From JACMLD01 sp039919885 (lineage in GTDB: Bacteria; Bacteroidota; Bacteroidia; Chitinophagales; Chitinophagaceae), in contig JBDSEV010000025.1 in the NCBI GenBank assembly GCA_039919885.1, forward strand, positions 1 to 64,000: DNA of 64,000 nt, in the 5' to 3' direction. Below the pieces are notes generated by a model that ran no database searches, was not told where the DNA came from, and saw only the letters and a program-made list of their open reading frames with translations. Shown one piece after another: positions 43,901 through 51,885 of this stretch (positions are counted from its first letter, which is position 1; every line of letters begins with the position of its first letter). The translations under genes and the position numbers were made by a program.

Positions 43901-44166
43901 AAGACGGTTCTTACTTCCGTGCTAAAACAATACAGCTGGGTTATACGCTGCCAAGGAGCTTGGTGAGCAGGGTTAAACTTTCTAATGTAAAGGTGTATAT
44001 CCAGGCACAAAACCTGTTCACGATTACAAAGTACACAGGGTCTGATCCAGATATCCAGCTGCTTTCACGTGATCCGTTTGGCGCACGCGATTATTACATA
44101 GGTGTAGATTTGGGCGGCTTCCCTAATCCGAAACAATTTATAGCGGGTTTAAGTGTAACCTTTTAA
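40942..44166 (+). CDS. SusC/RagA-type TonB-dependent outer-membrane transporter
   Basis: A 1,074-residue transporter of the SusC family, the gated channel for glycans, peptides or other bulky nutrients across the outer membrane. After the signal peptide (ending in TADAQ) comes a carboxypeptidase-regulatory-like beta domain (VTGKIFNSKDKQPLQGATVVVKGT, about residues 30-110), the TonB-box region LNEIVVTGY, the plug domain (LQGRAAGVTISSSGEPG, IRGFASAGNNDPLYVIDGVPTD, SIYGSRASNGVIIVTTK) and a large beta barrel ending in an aromatic residue (LSVTF). ATG at 40942 was chosen over an upstream TTG. susD follows after 26 bases. There is no adjacent FecR or ECF sigma gene. The substrate is unknown. Confidence 0.95.
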   Translation: MLKTLSLAGKACLCGLFLLFLHFTADAQKTVTGKIFNSKDKQPLQGATVVVKGTSSGTQTDAAGAFKINVPSDNSVLVVTAIGFERLELATAGKTDFTVEITATAAALNEIVVTGYTSQRKKDIIGAVSVVSAKDLQATPASNLAVQLQGRAAGVTISSSGEPGAGAVVRIRGFASAGNNDPLYVIDGVPTDDPSKLNPNDVESLQVLKDASSASIYGSRASNGVIIVTTKQGKAGRASLSYDGYVGKSVITDKMMPDMLNTAQYLDYLQKTTPSSYVHPVFGKNGSFAIPDFYITSTNFKGGVSGSDPKANPNLYNIGEGDLYQISKTSPGTQWFNELTRPALLTNHQISATGGTDKATYSAGLNYFEQQGTFVETKFKRYTARVNTSFKPVNFLRIGENLQVSYEDRLGGSNRGEGDAWASAFRMVPYVPVYDIKGGFGGNGVGESGNGSNPIANLVRQKDNTDKAYKIFGNVFAEIPFTSYLNLRSSFGIDAGNQFVRNIARRTYERSENQGNTQLTEEGWYYTNWTWTNTLTFQKTFAKNHDLKLLLGTEAVKGNSRGVRAFGQNFDFETADFVSLNTATAGSLSDRTISNYNVGRSSLSSYFGRLDYAFKGKYLLSGTFRRDGSSRFGPNVRYANFPSFGIAWRLSEEAFVRDNVTWLTDLKIRGGWGQMGSQSNVDPNNQFTTFTSNPPRTNYDINGTNTSSFQGYRQDREGNLDTKWETSETTNLGLDATILNGKLDFSIDVYKKDTKDLLVDAVRNGLEPQITKPRINIGTMRNTGFDIALNYKGTGSKDLTYDVGVTFSHYKNTMTKLNNENSPRVIGLERLSSAIRTEEGQPISSFHGFVIDGFYNSAADTAGAIMPTATIGSWKYKDINGDKKIDDNDRTFLGSPHPDFQMGLNLGVNYKNFSFTAFFFWNKGNEIYNYTKYYTDMRVFVGGVSTRVLNDSWTPTHMDASLPALGVDKSNGFTSFTSSTSNSYYVEDGSYFRAKTIQLGYTLPRSLVSRVKLSNVKVYIQAQNLFTITKYTGSDPDIQLLSRDPFGARDYYIGVDLGGFPNPKQFIAGLSVTF

Positions 44167-44192
44167 TTTAAATCAGCCTGAAAACAAAACAT

Positions 44193-45944
44193 ATGAAAAA
44201 GAAATATTTAATAATAATAGCAGCAGTAGCGCTAACAGCCATTGTATATTCCTGTAACAAAAAATTTCTTGAAAGATTACCGCAGGGAGTATATGATTTG
44301 GCCAGTTTAACCAATAAGAAAGGTGTAGACGGCATGCTTATCAACGCGTACGCTACGCTCGATGGCATACAAGACCAGCAAAATGGCGGTGCCAGCAACT
44401 GGTTATGGGGCAGCATACGTGGCGGCGATGCGTATAAAGGAACCGAGTTTACCGACATGAACGATGCCAACCCGATTATGCGTTTTGAATTATTGCCAAG
44501 CGCCGGACAGGTGCCCAATAAATGGAACGCAATATGGGATGGCGTAGGCGGTGCCAACCAGGTGTTAAAAGTGTTACCCCTGGCCACCGACATTACACCA
44601 GCGGATGCCAAACAGATTGAAGGCGAAGCAAAATTCATCCGGGCTTTTATGCTATTTGAAGGTAAAAAAGCATTTGGCAACATCCCTTTCATAGACGAAA
44701 CAGTAGTTGATTTTAAAGTGCCCAATACCGACGCCGGCGGCGCGTACGTAAACATCTGGCCGCAAATCGAAAACGATTTTAAATTTGCATACGATAACCT
44801 GGATGAGGTAAGGCCACATGTGGGAAGGGCAAACAAATGGGCTGCTGCAGCTTTCCTTGCAAAGACCTACATGTTTCAGAATAAATTTGCAGAAGCAAAG
44901 ACACTGTTCGACGTCATCATTGCAAACGGAAAAACAAGCAAGGGTGTTAAGTATAATCTTACTCCAAGCTATAGCACTAATTTTCGCGCACTTACAGAAC
45001 ATAATGAGGAAACAATATTTTCTATTGAGGCCTCTTACGGCGATGGCGCCAACACAAATGGCAACTACGACAATACGCTCAATTACCCGCACGGCGGAAG
45101 TGCTACTACGGAAAAACCAGGCGCTTGCTGCGGTTTTTTTCAGCCTTCTCAAAACCTGGTAAATTCTTACCGGGTATCTGTGACAGGCCTGCCGTTGCCA
45201 ACAACCTATGATGATGTGGATGTAACCAGCGATGAACCGTTTACCTCTACAGACGCAGGTTTTGTACCTTATGCCGGTCTGCTAGACCCAAGACTTGACT
45301 GGACTGTAGGCAGAAGAAGCATTCCTTATTATGACTGGGGTGCACATCCAGGCAGAAACTGGATCCGCGATTACCGTTATGGTGGCCCTTATAGCCCTAA
45401 AAAGAATACCTATTACAAAGCTGATATTGGAACACTTGCCGGAACCGTTGGCTGGGGATTTGCCAACAATGCGCTCAATTATACACCCATGCGTTTTGCT
45501 GATGTTTTATTACTGGCAGCTGAGGCAGAAATAGAAGTAGGAAGCCTGGCAACCGCTCAAACCTACATCAACCGGGTTAGAACAAGAGCCGCCGCAACGC
45601 CTGTCCAGAACCTGGCCGGCAATGCACCTGCTGCAAATTATCTGGTTAGCCCATATGTTTTGCCGTTTGCAGACAAACCCACCGCAAGAACTGCGGTTCG
45701 TTTCGAGAGAAAAATTGAACTGGGCATGGAAGGCCACCGTTTCTTTGACCTGGTACGCTGGGGCATTGCAGATGTGGTATTAAACACAGAATATTTTTCT
45801 AAAGAAACAGTTAGAAGATCAAGCGCCCTTGCAGGATCGGTATTTGTAAAAGGAAAACATGAGTACCTGCCCATACCTGATTTCGTGATTATCAATAGCA
45901 TTAAAGAAGGCAAAGCAACATTGAAACAAAATCCAGGGTATTAA
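44193..45944 (+). CDS. SusD/RagB family nutrient-binding lipoprotein
   Basis: A 583-residue outer-membrane lipoprotein that caps the SusC channel. The signal sequence ends in I-V-Y-S-C-N, a lipobox. The mature protein has the SusD-like N-terminal helical region (KFLERLPQGVYDLASL, GVDGMLINAYATLDG), the TPR-like part with IEGEAKFIRAFMLFEGKKAFGNIPFID, and the C-terminal SusD/RagB domain with MRFADVLLLAAEAEIEVG, YINRVRTRAA and the conserved RFERKIELGMEGHRFFDLVRWG. It directly follows susC and is closed by a strong terminator. Substrate unknown. Confidence 0.95.
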   Translation: MKKKYLIIIAAVALTAIVYSCNKKFLERLPQGVYDLASLTNKKGVDGMLINAYATLDGIQDQQNGGASNWLWGSIRGGDAYKGTEFTDMNDANPIMRFELLPSAGQVPNKWNAIWDGVGGANQVLKVLPLATDITPADAKQIEGEAKFIRAFMLFEGKKAFGNIPFIDETVVDFKVPNTDAGGAYVNIWPQIENDFKFAYDNLDEVRPHVGRANKWAAAAFLAKTYMFQNKFAEAKTLFDVIIANGKTSKGVKYNLTPSYSTNFRALTEHNEETIFSIEASYGDGANTNGNYDNTLNYPHGGSATTEKPGACCGFFQPSQNLVNSYRVSVTGLPLPTTYDDVDVTSDEPFTSTDAGFVPYAGLLDPRLDWTVGRRSIPYYDWGAHPGRNWIRDYRYGGPYSPKKNTYYKADIGTLAGTVGWGFANNALNYTPMRFADVLLLAAEAEIEVGSLATAQTYINRVRTRAAATPVQNLAGNAPAANYLVSPYVLPFADKPTARTAVRFERKIELGMEGHRFFDLVRWGIADVVLNTEYFSKETVRRSSALAGSVFVKGKHEYLPIPDFVIINSIKEGKATLKQNPGY

Positions 45945-45965
45945 TATAGCTGGTACATTTTAAAT

Positions 45966-46007
45966 AAAAGGGGCTGTTCAGGATGCTGAACAGCCCCTTT
46001 TGTTTTT
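45966..46007 (+). terminator. strong intrinsic terminator after susD
   Basis: A perfect 16-base-pair stem (45966-45981 with 45986-46001) with a four-base GATG loop is followed by GTTTTT. The stem's own ends are A4/T4. It separates the susCD unit from the haloperoxidase unit. Confidence 0.9.
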
Positions 46008-46015
46008 GGTAATAC

Positions 46016-46046
46016 CAGGTAATGAACCTGTTTATCATGGTACCAT
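46016..46046. promoter_or_regulatory. two dyads upstream of the CRTAC1/haloperoxidase unit
   Basis: CAGGT-AATGA-ACCTG at 46016-46030 and the 10-base palindrome ATGGTACCAT at 46037-46046 lie side by side, 30-60 bases upstream of the candidate promoter. They could bind a regulator. Confidence 0.3.
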
Positions 46047-46074
46047 TGTTCAACTGTCTTTTCTTAAATAACTA

Positions 46075-46105
46075 TTGCAGAACATACTATAATAGCCGTA
46101 ATTTG
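46075..46105 (+). promoter_or_regulatory. candidate promoter for the CRTAC1/haloperoxidase unit
   Basis: TTG at 46075-46077 and TAATTTG at 46099-46105 (one T short of TAnnTTTG) are 24 bases apart start to start. Predicted leader about 35-40 bases. Confidence 0.35.
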
Positions 46106-46146
46106 AACACGGTTTTCAATTCAGCTATATTATAATTATTGTTGCT

Positions 46147-49100
46147 ATGAAAAGTTGGGTGGTAGCAGTTGTTCTCCTCACTGTATTTGCAAGATGTACA
46201 GGCGTCAACGATAGCCTTTTTACTTCCGTGAGCCCGGACCATTCTGGCATTCATTTTACCAATTCAATCATCGATAACGATAGCTTTAACGTCCTCGATG
46301 TAGAAAATATCTACAATGGCGGTGGCGTGGGCATTGGCGATTTTAATAATGACGGCTTACAGGATATCTACTTCACAGGAAATACCGTTTCCAATAAACT
46401 ATACCTTAACAAGGGCGATTTTGTATTCAACGACGTTACGGACAGTGCCGGCGCTACCGGAGAAAACAGGTTCTGCAGGGGTGTTAGTGTAATTGATATC
46501 AACAACGATGGCCTGATGGACATTTATATCTGTGCCACCTTATCAAAAGATGTACTAAAAAGGGAAAACTTATTGTACGTAAATACCGGTATTGACAAAA
46601 AAGGCATTCCACATTTCAAAAATATGGCGCGGGAATATGGTTTGGCAGATACTGCTCACGCTACCATGGCCGCTTTTTTTGACTACGATAATGACGGCGA
46701 CCTGGATATGTACCTCGTAGTAAATGAAATAAAAAAAGAAATTTTTCCCAATCAATTCCGCCCCATCTCCGTGAACGGAGAAAATCCCAATACGGATAAA
46801 CTGTTTCGCAACGACTGGAACAGCCAGCTAAATCATCCGGTATACACAGACGTGTCAAAGGAGGCAGGCGTAACCATTGAAGGCTATGGCCACGGTGTTA
46901 ACATTTGTGATATTAACAATGACGGATGGAAGGACATCTACGTGACCAACGACTTTCTTTCTAATAATATTCTTTACATCAACCAGCGCAATGGTCATTT
47001 TAAAGATGAAGGGCGCAGCTATTTCAAACATACTGCGGCCAATGCCATGGGCCAGGATATTGCCGACATTAACAATGATGGCTTACCGGATATTATTGAA
47101 CTGGATATGAACCCCCAGGACAATTACCGGAAGAAAATGATGATGACGCCCAACAACTACCAGGTTTACCTTAATATGGACTATTACGGTTACCAGTACC
47201 AGTACGCGCGCAATACGATTCAGTTAAACCAGGGCCCGCGGGTATTACAAAACGATTCTGTTGGTGTACCTGTATTCAGCGATATTGGTTTTTTATCGGG
47301 CATTGCAGAAACGGACTGGAGCTGGACACCACTTGTAACCGATTTCGATAATAACGGATTCCGGGATATTATCATTACCAATGGATTTCCCAAAGATGTA
47401 ACTGATCATGATTTCATTGCTTTCAGATCAAAGGCCTTTTCAATAGCGGGCAAAAAAGACATTCTTTCGCAAGTGCCCGAAGTAAAGATTGCTAACTACG
47501 CGTACAGTAACAATGGCAACCTTAGCTTCACCGACGTGTCAAAAAAATGGGGACTTACCACCCCCTCCTTCTCCAACGGCGCGGCTTATGCAGATTTTGA
47601 CAATGATGGCGATCTTGATTGTGTAATAAACAATATTAACGACAAAGCTTTTTTATACAGGAATACGGAAACACAAATAAAAAAAGACAGCAGCCATTAT
47701 ATTCAGTTGCAATTTTTGGGCGATTCTTTTAACAGGAATGGCATCGGCGCCTGGGCCGGCATTTATTATGATCATGGTAAAAAACAGGTCTGGGAAAACA
47801 CCCCTTACCGCGGTTACCTGTCCACCGTTCAGAACGTGGCGCATTTCGGCCTCGGTGCTGTTGGCTTAATTGATTCGCTGGTAGTGAAATGGCCTACTGG
47901 CAAGCAACAGGTCTTGCAAAACATAACAGCAGATCAACTGCTCAAAATAAATATAATAAACGCCACCGGCAGTTACAGCCATCCAAACTCGGTATTGGCT
48001 TCAAATACTTTATTTACAGAAATCACCGATTCCGTAAACATTCATTTTATACATGAAGAAAAAGATTTTATTGATTTCAATATTCAGAAATTGCTACCGC
48101 ATAAATTATCCGAATACGGCCCCGCCTTGGCAGCGGGAGATATCGACGGCAACGGCCTGGACGACATCATAAGCGGCGGCGCATTCAATAAAAGTGCCCA
48201 ACTGTTCCTGCAGCAGCCAAACAGCACGTTTATACAAAAAGCGTTACTGCCGGCTAACGGTCTCGACAATAAACGGGCAGAAGATACCGGGGTATTGTTA
48301 TTTGATGCGGACGGCGACGGTGATCTTGACCTCTACATTGCTTCGGGTAGTTATGAAACTGCGCCTGGCAGTTCCTCTTACCAGGATCAATTATATGTAA
48401 ATGACGGCAAAGGAAATTACCGGCTGGATTCACTGGCCTTACCCCCAAACCTCAGCAGCAAATTTTGTGTGAGAGCGGCTGATTATGATAAAGACGGCGA
48501 CCTTGACCTCTTTGTAGCAGGACGTGTAGACCCGTGGAATTATCCAAAACCGGTATCCAGTTTTATTTACCGCAATGATTCAAAAAACGGCCAAATCCGG
48601 TTTACGGATGCAACGAAAGAAGTTGCAGGAGCTCTTGCAGACATCGGGCTTGTATGTGATGCGTTGTTTACTGATTTTGATAATGACGGATGGCCAGACC
48701 TGGTACTGGCCGGTGAATGGATGCCACCTGTTTTTTTAAAAAATGAAAAAGGAAAATTTAATAACATTACGCAGCAGACTGGGCTGGCTGGTGAAAAAGG
48801 CTGGTGGAATACAATAGCTGCGGGCGATTTCGACAACGATGGCGACATCGATTATGTTATGGGCAACCTCGGACTTAACGCACAGTACAGGGCGAGCGAT
48901 GCGTTTCCTGTCTCCATATACGCAAAAGACTTCGACAACAACGGCAGCTACGATGCCTTTCCGGCTCAATTTTTTCCTGTAAGCCAGGAAGATCAGACAA
49001 TGAAATCATTTCCCGCGCAAACAAGGGATGACGCGGTTAAACAAATGATCAGCCTGCGGTCTAAATTTCAAAACTATAAATTCTACGCAGGCGCCACCAT

Positions 49101-49722
49101 CGAAGAATTATTCTCAAAAGAACAATTGCAGGGTGCCCTTATTGTGCAGGCAAACAACCTGCGTTCCTGCCTTTTCACCAATGAAGGCAGTGGCAAATTC
49201 TCCCAGCATCCGCTGCCGGTAGATGCACAATTTTCGGTACTGAACGGAATGGTGGTGGATGATTTTGATGGCGACAATAACCTGGATGTACTTATCAATG
49301 GCAATGACTATGGAACAGAGGTTACTGCTGGCCGTTATGATGCATTGAATGGCCTGTTACTGAAAGGAGATGGCACAGGCGGTTTCCACCCGCAATCAAT
49401 TTTAGAAAGTGGTATTTTTATACCCGGCAACGGCAAATCACTGGTAAAACTCAAAAGAAAAAACGGCGACTACCTGCTGGCTGCAGCCCAAAACCGCGGA
49501 CCATTAAAAGTGTTTAAACTAAAAAGAAATGGTATTAATTTTTTACCAGCGCCTTTGGATACCCGGGCTGTTATACAGTTTAAAAACGGTCAGTCGCAGG
49601 TACAGGAATTCTATTATGGATCTTCCTTTTTATCACAATCCGCCAGGTGGCTCTTTGTTGGCGCCAATGTGGCTTCGGTAACCGTATACGATAATAAAGG
49701 CAACGGGAGAAAACTGCAATGA
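46147..49722 (+). CDS. CRTAC1-like protein with FG-GAP/VCBS repeats and UnbV/ASPIC domain
   Basis: A 1,191-residue exported protein. The N-terminal hydrophobic segment ends in F-A-R-C-T, so lipidation is possible although Arg before Cys is unusual. The chain has 14 Ca-binding D-x-(N/D)-x-(D/N)-G motifs (for example DFNNDG, DYDNDGDLD, DADGDGDLD, DFDGDNNLD), seven on each side of an UnbV/ASPIC domain at about residues 520-600 (NTPYRGYLSTVQNVAHFGLG, LIDSLVVKWPTGKQQ). This suggests two beta-propellers flanking the ASPIC domain, a fold used for binding or scaffolding in the envelope. Its stop overlaps the next ATG (ATGA). It is the first gene of the unit with a DUF1573 lipoprotein, a haem-propeller protein and a haloperoxidase-like protein. 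Confidence 0.9.
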   Translation: MKSWVVAVVLLTVFARCTGVNDSLFTSVSPDHSGIHFTNSIIDNDSFNVLDVENIYNGGGVGIGDFNNDGLQDIYFTGNTVSNKLYLNKGDFVFNDVTDSAGATGENRFCRGVSVIDINNDGLMDIYICATLSKDVLKRENLLYVNTGIDKKGIPHFKNMAREYGLADTAHATMAAFFDYDNDGDLDMYLVVNEIKKEIFPNQFRPISVNGENPNTDKLFRNDWNSQLNHPVYTDVSKEAGVTIEGYGHGVNICDINNDGWKDIYVTNDFLSNNILYINQRNGHFKDEGRSYFKHTAANAMGQDIADINNDGLPDIIELDMNPQDNYRKKMMMTPNNYQVYLNMDYYGYQYQYARNTIQLNQGPRVLQNDSVGVPVFSDIGFLSGIAETDWSWTPLVTDFDNNGFRDIIITNGFPKDVTDHDFIAFRSKAFSIAGKKDILSQVPEVKIANYAYSNNGNLSFTDVSKKWGLTTPSFSNGAAYADFDNDGDLDCVINNINDKAFLYRNTETQIKKDSSHYIQLQFLGDSFNRNGIGAWAGIYYDHGKKQVWENTPYRGYLSTVQNVAHFGLGAVGLIDSLVVKWPTGKQQVLQNITADQLLKINIINATGSYSHPNSVLASNTLFTEITDSVNIHFIHEEKDFIDFNIQKLLPHKLSEYGPALAAGDIDGNGLDDIISGGAFNKSAQLFLQQPNSTFIQKALLPANGLDNKRAEDTGVLLFDADGDGDLDLYIASGSYETAPGSSSYQDQLYVNDGKGNYRLDSLALPPNLSSKFCVRAADYDKDGDLDLFVAGRVDPWNYPKPVSSFIYRNDSKNGQIRFTDATKEVAGALADIGLVCDALFTDFDNDGWPDLVLAGEWMPPVFLKNEKGKFNNITQQTGLAGEKGWWNTIAAGDFDNDGDIDYVMGNLGLNAQYRASDAFPVSIYAKDFDNNGSYDAFPAQFFPVSQEDQTMKSFPAQTRDDAVKQMISLRSKFQNYKFYAGATIEELFSKEQLQGALIVQANNLRSCLFTNEGSGKFSQHPLPVDAQFSVLNGMVVDDFDGDNNLDVLINGNDYGTEVTAGRYDALNGLLLKGDGTGGFHPQSILESGIFIPGNGKSLVKLKRKNGDYLLAAAQNRGPLKVFKLKRNGINFLPAPLDTRAVIQFKNGQSQVQEFYYGSSFLSQSARWLFVGANVASVTVYDNKGNGRKLQ

Positions 49723-50240
49723 AACTTTTTAAATACCCATTTCAATCAGCGGGCACAGTGTATGCATTACTAGCATGCAGCGCAATTTTTTTTTATGGAT
49801 GCAAGCCGGGCCGCAGCAGGAATGATTACCTGCACGCATACGAAAATAAATTGGGCATAAAACCTTCTAAACTGGCCCAGGTAGACACCATTCATTTTAC
49901 CACCATTCAATGGGAAGAACCGGTTAAAAATTTTGGTACGGTAACGGAAGGTGATAGTGTTATCCTGGTATACAAGTGCAGAAATACGGGTGACAATCCA
50001 TTATTTTTATCGGAAATTTATACGCCCTGCGGATGTACCGTAGTACGTTATACCGAAAGGGTTATCCCACCCGGAGAAGAAGATGAAATAACAGTGCATT
50101 TTAATACAAGGGGCCAGGAAAAATCGGTTCACAAAAGTATTATAGTAACGAGTAACACCAGCAACCGGGCAAAACACATGCTTTCATTTACCGGAGCGAT
50201 AACCAGCGCGGATACAACCACCAGCAAAGCAACGCAGTAA
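49719..50240 (+). CDS. DUF1573 lipoprotein
   Basis: A 173-residue protein whose signal sequence ends in F-F-Y-G-C-K, a good lipobox, so it is predicted lipid-anchored. The DUF1573 domain follows at about residues 60-155, with VKNFGTVTEGDSVILVYKC, TPCGCTVVRYTERVIPPGEEDEI and KSIIVTSN. It keeps the C-G-C motif shared with the two DUF1573 proteins at 2885-3801 but differs in being lipidated and in its operon. The start overlaps the CRTAC1-like stop by four bases, so the two are translationally coupled and probably work together. Molecular role unknown. Confidence 0.85.
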   Translation: MKLFKYPFQSAGTVYALLACSAIFFYGCKPGRSRNDYLHAYENKLGIKPSKLAQVDTIHFTTIQWEEPVKNFGTVTEGDSVILVYKCRNTGDNPLFLSEIYTPCGCTVVRYTERVIPPGEEDEITVHFNTRGQEKSVHKSIIVTSNTSNRAKHMLSFTGAITSADTTTSKATQ

Positions 50241-50292
50241 GTTGGTAGCATTGTAAATCAGCATCTGATCGCCCCGCAATTATTTACGTTAT

Positions 50293-51855
50293 ATGAAAAA
50301 TGAAATTAGCCGTTTTATTTTTTTGGTATTCACCTGCGTTTGTGCCGCCTTGGTTTTTTCGTGCAAAGAACTAAAAAAGAATAAAACGCATAAAGATGTA
50401 TCCAATGCAAGTATAGCGGAGGGAAAAGTACTGGCTTCCAAATATTGCCAGTCCTGCCATTTGCTTCCCGATCCTGCGCAACTCAATGCGGTTGCCTGGG
50501 AAAATGGCGTGTTGCCTGCCATGGGGCCACGGCTGGGTATTTTTGCGTATGGATTTCAAAAGTATCCATCTTACAGAAATGATAAAGATGCGCCCGCCGG
50601 TTACTATCCTGCAACACCCGTAATAAACACTGTGCAGTGGCAGCATATTATAGATTATTATACATCGCTGTCACCGGATACGCTTCCGGCGCAACCCATC
50701 CATGATACCATCAGGAACAACCTGCCCATTTTTGCAGCCCGTCAGGCCACCTACGGATATCCCGATGCTGCTACCTGCTTTACGAAAATTGATACGGGCA
50801 GGCACCAATTGTTTGTTTTTGATATGGTTAAAAAATCAATTTTTCGTTTTGATACTACACTGCAGTTGCTTGACTCCGTTAGAACTGACGCTACCATTAC
50901 AGACATCAGTTTTCACAACGATACGATGCTGGCATGTAATGTAAATATTATCAATCCAAACAATGGAAAATTCGGGAATACGCGCCTTGTGCGAACAAAT
51001 AAAGGTGGCCATCTGCAAATTGACAGCACTGCACTCTTTAATGATCTCCGCAGGCCGGTTCAGCTAAACGCATGCGATCTCAACAACGATGGTAAGACAG
51101 ATTACCTGGTCTGCGAATTTGGCCATTTGGCGGGCGGCTTGTCGTGGATGGAAAATAAAGGGGCGGGAAACTATAGTGCGCATATGCTGCGTGCAGAACC
51201 AGGTGTAATTAAGGCATGGGTACAGGATGTTAACAAAGATGGCCTGGAGGATATATGGGCGTTGTTTACACAGGGAAATGAAAGCATTGTTCTCTTCGTA
51301 AACAAAGGCAATGGACAATTTGATCAACAGCAGGTACTGCGTTTCCCGGCCATCTATGGGTCTACTTATTTTGAACTCGCGGATTTTAACAATGACGGGC
51401 TGCCGGACATACTTTATACCTGCGGAGACAATGCAGATTTTTCTATTGTACTGAAACCGTATCACGGGGTGTATATTTTTTTAAACGATGGCAACAATCA
51501 TTTCAAACAAAAATATTTTTATCCGATAAACGGATGCTATAAAGCGATGGCCCGGGATTTTGACGGGGATGGCGATCTTGATATTGCCTGCATCGCTTTT
51601 TCTGCTGATTTTGCAGCGCAGCCGGAAGAAGGTTTCGTATACCTGGAAAATAAAGGTGGCAACGTATTCAAACCTGCCACGTTGCCAGAAGCGCAGACCG
51701 GAAGATGGCTCACCATGGATGCGGGCGACCTGGACGGAGATGGCAAACCGGATATTGTGCTGGGAAATTTTTCTGTACGGCCGGCTGATGTACAACAGCA
51801 TGCAAACTGGCAGCAAGGCCCCCCATTCTTATTGCTGAAAAACATCAGCAAGTAG
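50293..51855 (+). CDS. lipoprotein with one c-type haem site and FG-GAP repeats
   Basis: A 520-residue lipoprotein (lipobox L-V-F-S-C). A haem-binding motif C-Q-S-C-H at residues 52-56 lies in a short cytochrome c-like segment; the Met in VLPAMGPRLG about 25 residues later could be the sixth ligand. From about residue 150 the protein is a beta-propeller with at least five D-x-(N/D)-x-D-G motifs (DLNNDG, DVNKDG, DFNNDG, DFDGDG, DLDGDG). Fusion of a single haem domain with FG-GAP repeats suggests electron transfer tied to binding of a partner or substrate. The gene lies 52 bases after the DUF1573 gene and 30 bases before the haloperoxidase-like gene. Confidence 0.85.
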   Translation: MKNEISRFIFLVFTCVCAALVFSCKELKKNKTHKDVSNASIAEGKVLASKYCQSCHLLPDPAQLNAVAWENGVLPAMGPRLGIFAYGFQKYPSYRNDKDAPAGYYPATPVINTVQWQHIIDYYTSLSPDTLPAQPIHDTIRNNLPIFAARQATYGYPDAATCFTKIDTGRHQLFVFDMVKKSIFRFDTTLQLLDSVRTDATITDISFHNDTMLACNVNIINPNNGKFGNTRLVRTNKGGHLQIDSTALFNDLRRPVQLNACDLNNDGKTDYLVCEFGHLAGGLSWMENKGAGNYSAHMLRAEPGVIKAWVQDVNKDGLEDIWALFTQGNESIVLFVNKGNGQFDQQQVLRFPAIYGSTYFELADFNNDGLPDILYTCGDNADFSIVLKPYHGVYIFLNDGNNHFKQKYFYPINGCYKAMARDFDGDGDLDIACIAFSADFAAQPEEGFVYLENKGGNVFKPATLPEAQTGRWLTMDAGDLDGDGKPDIVLGNFSVRPADVQQHANWQQGPPFLLLKNISK

Positions 51856-51885
51856 TATTTGTATGAATTAATAAAACTTAGCCGG

